From: WSZY01 sp964559845
GTDB lineage: Bacteria; Pseudomonadota; Zetaproteobacteria; Mariprofundales; Mariprofundaceae
Length of the DNA stretch: 45,381 nucleotides
Direction: 5' to 3'
Assembly: GCA_964559845.1 (NCBI GenBank)
Contig: CAZLJF010000015.1
Coordinates: 1-45,381, forward strand
Part shown: positions 16,114-25,281 of the stretch, one piece after another
Numbering within the stretch: position 1 is the first letter of the stretch
Layout of the letters: each line of letters opens with the position of its first letter
Notes under the pieces: model-generated
Told to the model about the DNA's origin: nothing
The model's input: only the letters and a program-made list of their open reading frames with translations
The model's database searches: none
Translations under genes and position numbers: made by a program

Positions 16114-17067
16114 GTGCAAAAATCCCTATTGAGTCCCGGCTACAAACATCAATTATCAGGGCATGAAACTTTCCCTATGCGCTATGGATGGCTAAAGAAG
16201 GCGCATGATGCCGTTGCCATAGAAGGAAAAAACGCATCAGCAAAAATATTTTCTAGTGATGATGCGATTGCTCGCTTTGGAGTGGGCAAGAATATGGTAT
16301 CATCTCTCCGGCATTGGGCTACAGCAGCGGGTGTAATAAAAAACCTAGAGGGTGGAAAAGTCGCAGTCACCGAATTGGGTTTCCTGATTTTTGCCAATAA
16401 AGGCCTCGACCCCTACATGGAAAGCCCTGCAACGCTTTGGCTAATCCATTGGATGTTTGCAGGTAGAACAGAAAAAACAACATGGCATTGGGTGTTTAAT
16501 TACTTTAATTCGTCCCACTTTGATCGAGATCAACTATCAAGCAAGCTTTGCCAATTCGCTAGCGAGCGCGGATGGACACGAGCTTCAGAGACCACAATAA
16601 AACGCGACATTGAATGCTTCGTGCGTTCATATGTTGCTCTATCTCGATCATCCAATGCGTCTCATGAGGAAAAGCTAGAGTCACCTTTAATCGAACTAGG
16701 CCTAATTAAAGCCACCAATAAGAATACTTTTTTTCATATGCACCGAGGACCGAAATCGACGCTAGGAATGGGTGTGTTTATGTTTGCTCTTATTGAATTT
16801 TGGATGTCGCGCTCTAACGCAAGCACACTCTCATATGAGGCACTAGCTCATGAGCCGGGTTCGCCGGGAAGAGTCTTCCTTTTAGATGAGTCGGATCTTG
16901 ATAATCGGCTATCCGAATTGGAATCGTTCACTGATGGTGCTTTCAGATGGTCGGAAACAGCTGGACTGAAACAAGTCGTAAGGAACGTTGATTTAACGTC
17001 TGATCTGGGACTAAAGTATTTTCTGTGTGATTATAATAAGTCGGATCAGCTTCGGGAGGCAGCATAG
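16114..17067 (+). CDS. sspB: DUF4007 protein, SspB-like
   Basis: The protein starts with the DUF4007 hallmark SGHETFPMRYGWLKKAHDAV and continues with GVGKNMVSSLRHWA and a long helical region. DUF4007 proteins are the SspB component of the single-strand phosphorothioation system, where SspB is reported to nick DNA so sulfur can be inserted on one strand. I chose GTG 16114: AGGAGA lies just upstream, the promoter is further upstream, and the SGHETF motif then falls near residue 15. An in-frame ATG at 16018 would add 32 residues unlike the family. The stop overlaps the sspC GTG by one base. Length is 317 aa. Confidence 0.8.
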   Translation: MQKSLLSPGYKHQLSGHETFPMRYGWLKKAHDAVAIEGKNASAKIFSSDDAIARFGVGKNMVSSLRHWATAAGVIKNLEGGKVAVTELGFLIFANKGLDPYMESPATLWLIHWMFAGRTEKTTWHWVFNYFNSSHFDRDQLSSKLCQFASERGWTRASETTIKRDIECFVRSYVALSRSSNASHEEKLESPLIELGLIKATNKNTFFHMHRGPKSTLGMGVFMFALIEFWMSRSNASTLSYEALAHEPGSPGRVFLLDESDLDNRLSELESFTDGAFRWSETAGLKQVVRNVDLTSDLGLKYFLCDYNKSDQLREAA

Positions 17068-20000
17068 TGTCGTTAATCTCGAAGGTGCAAATTGCCCAGC
17101 GGTTTCAGCGAGCAGTAAAAATTGATGCGGACTTTACTAACTCTGATTCTCTAGAAGGGTTTATATGCCCTGCATCCTCCCTGAATGTTATTATGACCAT
17201 GGCTAAGCATGTGTCAGAAACTGGGCAATGCGCATTTACCTGGACTGGCCCATATGGCAGTGGGAAATCTAGCTTAGCCATCGCTTTTGGTTCTTTACTG
17301 AATGGCAATGCAGGACGCCGCAAGCAGGCCGCAGAAATCATTGGAAAGGCAGAGGCTGAAACCCTATGGAAAGAGTTACCTCCGAAGTCAAAGGGATGGA
17401 AAATCCTTCCTGTAGTTGGGAGAAGGGAATCACCAGCCTTGGTGTTAGGCGAGGCAATAAGTAAATTTGATTCAAAGCAGCATTCTGATGAATGGACTGA
17501 TCAGAAGGTAGTTGATGCTTTGATCAATATTGCCAATCAGCACCCTAGAAGTTCCGGGGGGTTGATCGTGTTCATCGATGAGATGGGCAAGTTCCTGGAA
17601 CACGTATCACAAGAGGGTGGTGACATTTATTTATTCCAATTGCTTGCTGAGCAAGCAGCACGTAGCAACAAGCGCCTGGTTATTATTGGAATCTTACATC
17701 AAGCATTTGAAGAATATGCAAATAAACTATCAAGAGAAATGCGAGATGAGTGGTCAAAGATCCAAGGGCGCTTCATCGACCTTCCTGTAAACACCGCCGG
17801 GGAAGAACAAGTTGAGCTTATATCAAAAGCTATACAGACAGAGATGCCTACTTCTCCATCAAGAAAAATAGCCGAACAACTAATCCAATTTATTCGAACT
17901 CATAGACCTAGAACGCATAGTGGGTTAGCGAAAACCATCGAACAATGTTGGCCACTGCATCCAGTGGTAGCATGTCTTCTCGGACCTATATCTAAGCGAA
18001 GGTTTGGGCAAAACCAGCGTAGCATATTTGGTTTTTTGAACTCAGCGGAGGCTAATGGATTTAAGGATTTCCTAGAACATTCTGATGGGAATGATTTATA
18101 CACGATTGACCGGTTGTGGGATTATTTAAGAGTCAACCTTGAAGCATCGATTTTGGCTTCTCCAGATAGCCACCGTTGGTCCTTGGCAGTCGAAGCCATA
18201 GGAAGATGCGAAGGCCTAGACAGCAATAATGTGCATATCAAGTTAATCAAAGCCATCGCACTTCTAGATATGCTAAAAGAGCAATCGCGTATCTACCCAA
18301 GTATTGAAGCGCTAAAAATCTGTCTGCACACAGAAAAAGATGAAGAAATAAAAACAGCTTTGGCAGATCTAAAAAAATGGTCACTCATTATTTTTAGGAA
18401 ACATGCCAATTCTTACTCAATATTTGCAGGCAGTGATTTTGAAATTGAGGATGCAGTAGAAAGCAAGCTTAGTGAAATTGGCGATATCAATTTCGAAAAA
18501 ATCAAACAGCTAGCCGATCTTCAGCCAATTCTAGCTAAGCGCCACTTTCATAAAACAGGTGCATTAAGGTGGTTCGATGTTGTACTCGTTCCATTAAACG
18601 AATTGCAGCAACGCATAAATAAAGGCTTGCTAAAGTCAGAGTCCATCGGGCAGTTTATTTTAGCGATTCCAACTAACGATGAAACGACAGAAAAAGCTGC
18701 GAAGATTATCCGGACAGCCATTAAGTCCTCTGAGGATAAAATAGCTGTTGGGCTTTCACAAAAAAACTGGCTGATTATTAGTCTAGCCAAAGAGCTTACT
18801 GCACTTGAGAAAGTAGAGAGCGAATCTCCCGAACTGGCAGGAGATGCAGTGGCAAGGAGAGAAGTTCGAGCACGCATATCTTTGGTACAGAATCAGCTTG
18901 AGAACGAGTTGAGAAAAGCTTTTGATAACGCCACTTGGTATATGAAACATCATTCACCAAAGGTTCTGACACACCGAGAATTAAATATTCTAGCATCTAC
19001 ATTGGCGGATAACCTTTTCCGTGAAGCTCCTATTATTCAAAGTGAGCTTCTAAACCGAATGAAAGTTTCTTCAAACGCAGCCTCAGCTAGAAATATTTTG
19101 TTAAAACTGATGGTCCAAAATGAAGGCCTGGAACGCCTTGGGATTGAAGGCTTCCCCGTTGAAGGGGCTGCCTTTGTGAACGTATTGGAAAAAACGGGAT
19201 TATACGGCAGAAAGGATGGGGACTCATATGGATTCCTTACTCCCAAGAAAGGGGATGAATGCCGACTGTTCCCCCTATGGGCTAGAACCACACAGTTCTT
19301 AAAAGACAACCAAGATCGCTCAGTAGGCATTGACGAAATTTATGCGCTATGGAAAGCAGCTCCATTTGGCCTAAAAGATGGGCTCCTTCCAATCTTGTCA
19401 GTTGCATATATTCAATCACAAAAAGACTGCCTGGCTTATTATCGTGAAGGAATTTTCCAGTCTACATTTAAGGATATTGATACAGAGTATCTAACTAAAG
19501 ACCCTTCATCTATCCAAATTCGCTGGATGGACCTGTCTGAAGTTTCAAGAACACTTTTAAGTGGTATGGCATCGATTGTAAGGGAGCTGGACTCTAACAA
19601 CCGTTTGGAGAACCTATCCCCGATTGACGTTGCACGAGGCCTAATCTCCATCTTTGATCGACTTCATCCATGGACAAAGAAGACCATGCGTTTATCTGCA
19701 AATGCGATAAAAATAAGAAACCTCTTTAAACATGCGCATGACCCAAACAAATTGCTGTTCAACGACATTCCAGCTTTAGCGGGCAAAAAGCCCAAGGGCA
19801 TGTCTGATCAAAAACAAATGGACAAAATCATAAGCAATGTGCGAGAAGGCCTGACTGAGTTAACCGAGGCCTATCCATCCATGCTGAATCGTCTCAAACT
19901 TATTATGTTTGAAGAGCTGCAAGTCCCTAACGAATCAGCACAATCAATAGCTGACCTTAATGCAAGGGCTGAGAACGTAAAAGAATTAGGTGGCGATTTT

Positions 20001-20435
20001 CGTTTGGAAGCATTTGTTATGCGGCTGAGCAAATTTAGTGGCAGCACTGAAGACATGGAGGGAATTGCAAGCCTTGTAGCCAACAAACCAGTCCGCACAT
20101 GGATTGATCTAGACTTAGATCGCGCAGCCGTTGCAGTAGCTGATTTTTCCCAGAAATTTAATAGAGCAGAAGCGTTTGCGCGGGTCAAAGGCCGACCAGA
20201 TAAACGGCATTCAGTTGCGGTGGTCGTTGGCCTAGAAGGAAAACCGGAACCCTTCATAGAAGAGTTTGATATCAGTGAACAAGATGCATCTCAAGTAAAA
20301 GCACTGACAGCTAAGGTCAACGAGCTTTTGGGAGAATTCGCTGAGATGAAGAATCCGAAAATTATCTTGGCTGCTCTTGCTGAAATTAGTGCTGAGTATA
20401 TTCAACGTAAATCTTCTAGGGCCCAACAACCATGA
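17067..20435 (+). CDS. sspC: Large P-loop ATPase, SspC-like
   Basis: The protein has a clear ATPase module at the N-terminus: Walker A GPYGSGKSS at 61-69 and Walker B LIVFIDEMGKF with D171 and E172. The rest is a long helical region without a recognised nuclease motif, ending in EEFDISEQDASQVKALTAKV. By position and partners (DUF4007 upstream, PAPS-reductase-like downstream) it is the SspC ATPase that supplies energy or DNA remodelling for sulfur insertion. Start GTG 17067 has GGGAGG at 17054-17059 and overlaps the sspB stop by one base. The stop overlaps the sspD ATG (ATGA). Length is 1122 aa. G+C content is low relative to flanking chromosome. Confidence 0.78.
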   Translation: MSLISKVQIAQRFQRAVKIDADFTNSDSLEGFICPASSLNVIMTMAKHVSETGQCAFTWTGPYGSGKSSLAIAFGSLLNGNAGRRKQAAEIIGKAEAETLWKELPPKSKGWKILPVVGRRESPALVLGEAISKFDSKQHSDEWTDQKVVDALINIANQHPRSSGGLIVFIDEMGKFLEHVSQEGGDIYLFQLLAEQAARSNKRLVIIGILHQAFEEYANKLSREMRDEWSKIQGRFIDLPVNTAGEEQVELISKAIQTEMPTSPSRKIAEQLIQFIRTHRPRTHSGLAKTIEQCWPLHPVVACLLGPISKRRFGQNQRSIFGFLNSAEANGFKDFLEHSDGNDLYTIDRLWDYLRVNLEASILASPDSHRWSLAVEAIGRCEGLDSNNVHIKLIKAIALLDMLKEQSRIYPSIEALKICLHTEKDEEIKTALADLKKWSLIIFRKHANSYSIFAGSDFEIEDAVESKLSEIGDINFEKIKQLADLQPILAKRHFHKTGALRWFDVVLVPLNELQQRINKGLLKSESIGQFILAIPTNDETTEKAAKIIRTAIKSSEDKIAVGLSQKNWLIISLAKELTALEKVESESPELAGDAVARREVRARISLVQNQLENELRKAFDNATWYMKHHSPKVLTHRELNILASTLADNLFREAPIIQSELLNRMKVSSNAASARNILLKLMVQNEGLERLGIEGFPVEGAAFVNVLEKTGLYGRKDGDSYGFLTPKKGDECRLFPLWARTTQFLKDNQDRSVGIDEIYALWKAAPFGLKDGLLPILSVAYIQSQKDCLAYYREGIFQSTFKDIDTEYLTKDPSSIQIRWMDLSEVSRTLLSGMASIVRELDSNNRLENLSPIDVARGLISIFDRLHPWTKKTMRLSANAIKIRNLFKHAHDPNKLLFNDIPALAGKKPKGMSDQKQMDKIISNVREGLTELTEAYPSMLNRLKLIMFEELQVPNESAQSIADLNARAENVKELGGDFRLEAFVMRLSKFSGSTEDMEGIASLVANKPVRTWIDLDLDRAAVAVADFSQKFNRAEAFARVKGRPDKRHSVAVVVGLEGKPEPFIEEFDISEQDASQVKALTAKVNELLGEFAEMKNPKIILAALAEISAEYIQRKSSRAQQP

Positions 20436-21259
20436 AGGAGCGTCATGTATTAGGACTTTCTGGGGGAAAGGATAGCGCAGCATTGGCTGTGTATATGCGA
20501 CAGAATCACCCTGAAATCGATATTGAATATTTCTTCACAGATACTGGTAAAGAATTACCAGAAGTTTACGAGTTTCTCGGGCAACTAGAGGGTTTCCTAG
20601 GCAAGCCAATCCTGCACCTCAACCCTGGCAGAGACTTTGATTTTTGGCTTAAACAATTCAATCATTTCCTTCCTTCGGCTCAATCTCGTTGGTGTACTAG
20701 AGAAATGAAAATAGCTCCTTTTGAAGCTTGGGTAAAACCCATGCTTCAAGCCGGCGAGAAAGTATTCAGCTATGTTGCCATTCGAGCTGATGAAGAGTAT
20801 CGCGAAGGCTACAGTTCCAAGGATAAGAACCTCATAATTAAACTTCCATTTCGAGAGGAGGGTATAGATAAAACAGGGGTTTTGGACATATTGGAATCCT
20901 CTGGTCTAGGGCTCCCAAAATATTATGAATGGCGTTCAAGAAGTGGTTGCACTTTCTGTTTTTTCCAACGGAAAATCGAGTGGGTCCGTTTGTTAGAACA
21001 CCACCCGGAAGCCTTTGAGGAAGCAAAAAAGTATGAAAAAACTGCAATTGAACATGGCTCTCCATTTACTTGGTGCTCAAACGAGTCACTTGATGAACTG
21101 TCAAAGCCGGAACGAATTGCACAAATCAAAAAAGACTATAAAACTAGACTGGAGAGGGCCTTGAATAAAAAACAACAAAACCCTCTTCGACCTGGCGATA
21201 TTCTAGATATAGATGACCTTTATGGTCAGGCAAAAGTTTGTATCTCCTGCCATAAATAA
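20432..21259 (+). CDS. sspD: PAPS-reductase-like ATP pyrophosphatase, SspD/DndC-like
   Basis: The PP-loop SGGKDS at residues 10-15 marks an ATP pyrophosphatase that adenylates the DNA phosphate so that sulfur can replace oxygen. WC at 87-88, GCTFC (C173, C176) and the terminal CISC provide cysteines for an Fe-S cluster or sulfur relay, as in DndC. The protein has 275 aa. Its start overlaps the end of sspC, and its stop faces the DGQHR gene at a distance of 39 bp. DndC proper is longer and accompanied by DndD and DndE, both absent here, so SspD is the better match. Confidence 0.83.
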   Translation: MKERHVLGLSGGKDSAALAVYMRQNHPEIDIEYFFTDTGKELPEVYEFLGQLEGFLGKPILHLNPGRDFDFWLKQFNHFLPSAQSRWCTREMKIAPFEAWVKPMLQAGEKVFSYVAIRADEEYREGYSSKDKNLIIKLPFREEGIDKTGVLDILESSGLGLPKYYEWRSRSGCTFCFFQRKIEWVRLLEHHPEAFEEAKKYEKTAIEHGSPFTWCSNESLDELSKPERIAQIKKDYKTRLERALNKKQQNPLRPGDILDIDDLYGQAKVCISCHK

Positions 21260-21298
21260 GTTGGGCACGATAAATCTAGAGCCATAATTGTTATGAAA

Positions 21299-22522
21299 TT
21301 AAGTCAATTTCGGAAACTCTTTCGAATCTCTATTGTAGTATTTCCCATAGAATTTATTGATTTCTTTTTTTGTATGGTTGCTTTTACCGCAGCCAATAGA
21401 GTGTACTATTGCTTCCACATAAAAAGAACGTTCTGCCCTTGCGCCGGATATTCTATTGGTTCCGGGGTTCCATAATATATTTACCCATGGTTCTTGATCT
21501 AATTTCTTAGGAATGGCATTCAATTTTGAAACAATTTTGGTGACCGGAATATTAGCCAAAATACCCCGTTGGATTACTTCAGAAGCAATTAATTGGAATA
21601 TAGGACGAACCCAAATATCACCGCCATCTCTTTTTCTAAATGTGCCAGGAGTTTCACCGTTTTGCGTTATGCGCTTATAAGTATCAATACCAGAGAGCAA
21701 TTCTTTTATTACTCCCTCAAGAAACAAGTACATATCCTCAAGGAATTGATCATTAGGGCGTCTAGATAAAAACTCTTTATTAAGTTCCGTGCCATTTTGA
21801 AAGGCCCTCCCAATGTTCAAATTCATTTCATACAGTCCGGCCATTGTTGTTAAATACTTTCCATCAGCTGATCTCGTGCTGATTTGCTTGCCAGATGCAT
21901 CTACTTTGATGAGTCCTTTCAGCTCTGGCATTTCCCTAATCAATCGACGGGTAGTAATTGCAATGCAATCATCTTCATCGATGGTAATATTAGTTTTTGT
22001 GTCTGTCGCTTTTGCATACCTATTTAGTTTAGTAAATAAGCGCCTAGTTCTAATTAGTCCAGATTTTGATTCTTCATGCTTAATGACGATAACGGAGATC
22101 TCTTCACTTCTTAGATCCGGGTTTTCTTTACATGCTGATTTAATTGACTCGAGCCTATGTTGGCCATCTAATGCAAAATATGTTTGGCTTCCGTCCATTT
22201 GTAGAAGGCCAAAGGAGTGGTTTATTTGGTCGACAATACCATGTTTTTCATCAATCTTTATAGGGTGGAACATTGGGTTACCTTTATAAATCGCAACAAC
22301 TAATGAGCCATAAAAACGTTGTGGCTCTGATAATAAAAACTCTGTCATTGCAGTGACCCTATTGGTCAGCTCTCGTTGAATTGCCTCATCGAGCTCTTTA
22401 CTTGGGTGTAGTGTTTCAGCAAGTTCAACTTGTTTTTCTACTTCTCCAAACTTCATCTTGGTAATGTAGTAAGTCCAGTCTCCCATCTTTGCTTTAATTG
22501 CTGGTACATAGTTCGTGCTCAT
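21299..22522 (-). CDS. DGQHR-domain (DndB-like) protein, candidate phosphorothioate sensor
   Basis: The signature DGQHR is at residues 119-123 (ALDGQHRLESI) and is followed by the family's RRLFTKLNRYAK segment near 159-170. DGQHR proteins include DndB, which binds DNA and controls phosphorothioation genes; related DGQ-R motifs occur in the N-terminal domain of SspE-type restriction proteins. No nuclease domain is seen in the 407 residues. A good AAGGAG site precedes ATG 22522. It lies nine bases downstream of the GIY-YIG gene, in the same transcript, and faces sspD. It may be a regulator, or the sensor half of a two-protein restriction module. Confidence 0.75.
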   Translation of the reverse strand: MSTNYVPAIKAKMGDWTYYITKMKFGEVEKQVELAETLHPSKELDEAIQRELTNRVTAMTEFLLSEPQRFYGSLVVAIYKGNPMFHPIKIDEKHGIVDQINHSFGLLQMDGSQTYFALDGQHRLESIKSACKENPDLRSEEISVIVIKHEESKSGLIRTRRLFTKLNRYAKATDTKTNITIDEDDCIAITTRRLIREMPELKGLIKVDASGKQISTRSADGKYLTTMAGLYEMNLNIGRAFQNGTELNKEFLSRRPNDQFLEDMYLFLEGVIKELLSGIDTYKRITQNGETPGTFRKRDGGDIWVRPIFQLIASEVIQRGILANIPVTKIVSKLNAIPKKLDQEPWVNILWNPGTNRISGARAERSFYVEAIVHSIGCGKSNHTKKEINKFYGKYYNRDSKEFPKLT

Positions 22523-22531
22523 AAATTCTCC

Positions 22532-23143
22532 TTAAAAAGCTGGCTCCGGCTTATCTAAACCATATGTGGCTTCTATATTAGTACAATCAACAGTATCTTC
22601 TACCTTGTCAGGTTCGTATGCCTTGTCAGACCGGGTAATTGTTGCACTAATATAACGCCCACACGCTTCAAAATCGGCCTCTTGTAACCGCTGACTAGAA
22701 TTAAAAATTGGATCAAAGATTTGAATAAGAGCATCTTCGATAGAAACAACATCATCAGGCGGGCAGATTGAATAATAAACATTGAGGTTTGTTCCGTATT
22801 CTAAGAACATTAATCGTATGCCATCGCGCACTTTCCGTTTTGAAGAACTATAATGTTGAACAGCAGTCCTATCTTCGATATATCCCTTTAATCTTTTCTT
22901 CAAATTGTTTGATCTGCCAATATATACGATTAAGGGATAATTATTGTTGCCAAATGGAGATAGCCCTTCAATCGCACCAATCCTTACAAAGCAGTATACT
23001 CCCGAGCATTCTGGGATCATTTTAGTCGCTGCAGACACAAGCTTGAGAGGGCCTTCCCATATTAGCGTGGAAAGAAGCTTTTTCTTTTCTTTAATAAAGT
23101 TCTCCTCCCAAATATTAACCATCCCTAATCGAGGGAATTTCAT
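22532..23143 (-). CDS. GIY-YIG nuclease-domain protein
   Basis: The catalytic GIY-YIG core is visible: GVY at 48-50, YIG at 74-76, the RSNNLKKRLKGY helix with the conserved arginine, and E136 in SIEDALIQIFDP followed by N148. These residues cut DNA in family members such as UvrC and homing enzymes. The protein is short (203 aa) and has no other recognised domain, so it probably needs a partner for targeting. The DGQHR gene begins nine bases downstream and is the natural candidate. The promoter must lie in the AT-rich stretch after 23144. G+C content is low, as in the other cargo genes. Confidence 0.78.
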   Translation of the reverse strand: MKFPRLGMVNIWEENFIKEKKKLLSTLIWEGPLKLVSAATKMIPECSGVYCFVRIGAIEGLSPFGNNNYPLIVYIGRSNNLKKRLKGYIEDRTAVQHYSSSKRKVRDGIRLMFLEYGTNLNVYYSICPPDDVVSIEDALIQIFDPIFNSSQRLQEADFEACGRYISATITRSDKAYEPDKVEDTVDCTNIEATYGLDKPEPAF

Positions 23144-23318
23144 TGAAAATAATTCATTATATTAATAATAAGCATTGGTAATGCCTCCTTTTTCTATAAT
23201 GCATTTGAGTGAACTTAATAAAAGTTTGCTTATGAATCCTACAATATTTCTTATTCGATAGAGGTCAAGGCCCTGAATAGTACTCCATAGATAGCATGAA
23301 TGAGTATGTACGAAGTGA
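23144..23318. promoter_or_regulatory. AT-rich upstream region of the GIY-YIG/DGQHR unit
   Basis: About 175 bp between the GIY-YIG start and the Rhs remnant, with an AT-rich block (around 23150-23170) where a leftward promoter should lie. No gene is seen. Confidence 0.3.
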
Positions 23319-23591
23319 TTCTGGTGTTGTGCAGCGTTTTCGAAACTGGCTGGTGGTATTGGAGGTGGGAAGTTTGGTATTACCGGCAAGACATTTGATG
23401 CCATGTTACAGCGCATAACAGTCTCCGGGGTGATTGGTGGTGTGGCTGCCCGCATGACGGGTGGAGACTTCTGGGCCGGTTTCCGTACCGGCGCATTCCA
23501 GCGGCTCTTCAAGATAGTGCCCAGAGTTTTTCGCACATTTGATTGGCGGTGGTTTTGGGTCTGGCATTTCATGCTGCGCATGCCTTGCTGA
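23319..23591 (+). pseudogene. Rhs/polymorphic-toxin C-terminal core remnant
   Basis: An open frame beginning after TGA 23316-23318 encodes GGIGGGKFGITGKTFDAM, then VSGVIGGVAARMTGGDFWAGFRTGAFQRLF. This is the repeating pattern (GGxASxxxGGKFxNGAxxGAFQxLF) found near the end of Rhs and other polymorphic toxins. No start, Rhs repeats or toxin tip is present, so it is a fragment. Its last 23 bases overlap the 3' end of tnsE on the other strand. It may be a leftover of earlier cargo replaced by the present genes. Confidence 0.55.
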
Positions 23592-25275
23592 TTTCGAGGT
23601 CGCGCAGCAAATCCCGGATTTTCTTCGCAAGGTATGTTCCCCAGTCGTCCGCATCCTTTTTCTGATGGGGCAGGAATTCAATTCCCGGAATATTTTTGGA
23701 CAGAGCATCTCTATCCCAATGCCCATTATTGATAATCATGTTTTCGATCCAATCGCTGGACATGGGTTCTGGGTTGATGTTTTTTATGAAAATGGTCGCC
23801 AGGGAAAATTTTGTGTTATTGTCCCGGCCAACCTCCAGGAAATAGAAGTCATGATTATTGAAGGATATTTTGGCCAGACACCATGTTCTCGGCTCCTTAT
23901 TCTCCATTTTAAGAAACCATCTGGATCTAATGTCTTTCGGCTTCTTCAAAGCTGTTTCAGGGATTGGCCAGGATAGATATGAGTTTCCACCCAGCTCCTT
24001 GACTGTTTGATTCATGGCTTCGACAAAATTTTCGAGCCCATTCCATTGAAGGGAATCTTGAGGTTCTTTTACTCCAACTCCAACCTCCTCAGCATCCGTT
24101 GGCGAGAGACTGGATGAAATGCCGTCGGAAAGGTGGCCTTGCCTTTCATTGATTGAAGAACGGCTATCTTGACCAACGGGGAGTTCCTCGGTTTCAATAA
24201 TTGTCGGTCTTTCCTTTCGCTCTATATAGTCCGGGTGAACTTCAACTGTATTCAGACCGGATAATGAAGTACTTTGGATGTGTATGTATTTCTTCGGTCT
24301 TGAGATTTGGTTATTGGTAGGCTCAAGAATGATATTCTCGGTGTCTTCCGGGAGATCGACTCCGAAATCATCTGTGGACTCCGTGTTGTTAACGGCTGCT
24401 TTTCTGGGAGGCAGGGTATCATCGATGGCTTGAGAAACGTAATTGGGATGTGTCGGGACGATCTCTCTGAAGGGAATGGAGAATCCCTCGATGTCGAGAA
24501 TTTCCTGAATCCAGTATGTAGAGCCAATGGTTTTGTATGTCGCTGTAATCGAAATGTCTTCATCGAAAAACCAAGTTGAATCAACAGCAATCCAGTCTGA
24601 TGCTTTGGGGAGGTGTTTCGCAACTGACCTCCATCCGTCCAACAAGTCCGGTTTGGAAACAATGAGTGACAGTAAAGGGATGTCTCCTATTTTTGGGATT
24701 TTTGTGAACTCGATGTATAAAGTCCCATCCTGAATGCAATGGTCTTGAACCAACTCATCCAGCCCATCATACATAATGATGGAACGCGCCAGTTCAGGAG
24801 ACCTCACAAACATTTTTCGTATCAGTTCGAGCACAGGCAGCCAATATTCGTATCCCTTGCTGTCCCTCCAGTGGAAAACTCTGGTTTCGGGGAGAGATGC
24901 GTCATGGCTAAAGGCTTCAAGCAGAGTTTTGCTCTTTAGTTGGGTTTGAGCATCTTGCAGTGTCAGTACTTCGACTTTCTGGCCCGAAGGAATATCAATC
25001 CATATTGGGTTGCCGTCGATAATTCCATCCGAAATGTGGGGAGAGGTCTCAAAAATTCGACCAGGGGTCAGGCGCGGCAAGGAGAGCCAGTCCATTTCAA
25101 GAAGTATGAGCTCTTTATTCGGGGCCGACAGGTTTCTGAAAACAGCCCTGGTTGTTGGTCTCCTGCCACCTTTCGCAACCTTTAGGCCATATATCAGCTC
25201 CAAACGTACTCGTTCATGGTCGGCAAATGGCCATGAAGTTTTGGATACACGAATAACAGTCCCGTTTGTTTTCAT
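23569..25275 (-). CDS. tnsE: TnsE-like target selector
   Basis: The C-terminal 150 residues follow the layout of Tn7 TnsE: a conserved WFLKMENKEPRTW block, then FYFLEVGRDNNTKFSLAT (compare FVLLEVDASDGVKMLST in Tn7), then HWDRDALSKN and a final DDWGTYLAKKIRDLL (compare EGWAERVVREQ). A low-complexity acidic linker sits in the middle, also as in Tn7. TnsE directs transposition to replicating DNA and conjugating plasmids through the sliding clamp. Length (568 aa) matches Tn7 TnsE (538 aa). Unlike Tn7, it is not next to tnsABC and tniQ but alone at the opposite end, reading inward. The start is 112 bp from the right terminus. Confidence 0.78.
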   Translation of the reverse strand: MKTNGTVIRVSKTSWPFADHERVRLELIYGLKVAKGGRRPTTRAVFRNLSAPNKELILLEMDWLSLPRLTPGRIFETSPHISDGIIDGNPIWIDIPSGQKVEVLTLQDAQTQLKSKTLLEAFSHDASLPETRVFHWRDSKGYEYWLPVLELIRKMFVRSPELARSIIMYDGLDELVQDHCIQDGTLYIEFTKIPKIGDIPLLSLIVSKPDLLDGWRSVAKHLPKASDWIAVDSTWFFDEDISITATYKTIGSTYWIQEILDIEGFSIPFREIVPTHPNYVSQAIDDTLPPRKAAVNNTESTDDFGVDLPEDTENIILEPTNNQISRPKKYIHIQSTSLSGLNTVEVHPDYIERKERPTIIETEELPVGQDSRSSINERQGHLSDGISSSLSPTDAEEVGVGVKEPQDSLQWNGLENFVEAMNQTVKELGGNSYLSWPIPETALKKPKDIRSRWFLKMENKEPRTWCLAKISFNNHDFYFLEVGRDNNTKFSLATIFIKNINPEPMSSDWIENMIINNGHWDRDALSKNIPGIEFLPHQKKDADDWGTYLAKKIRDLLRDLEISKACAA

Positions 25276-25281
25276 TGTGCC

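Noticed and set aside
14831..21259. Classical Dnd (dndABCDE) system
   Set aside because: No DndD or DndE homologue; the DUF4007 protein and large P-loop ATPase between the desulfurase and the PAPS-reductase-like gene fit Ssp better.
16114..21259. BREX-type locus because of the large ATPase and PAPS-reductase-like gene
   Set aside because: No PglZ, PglX or BrxL-type gene is present in the neighbourhood.
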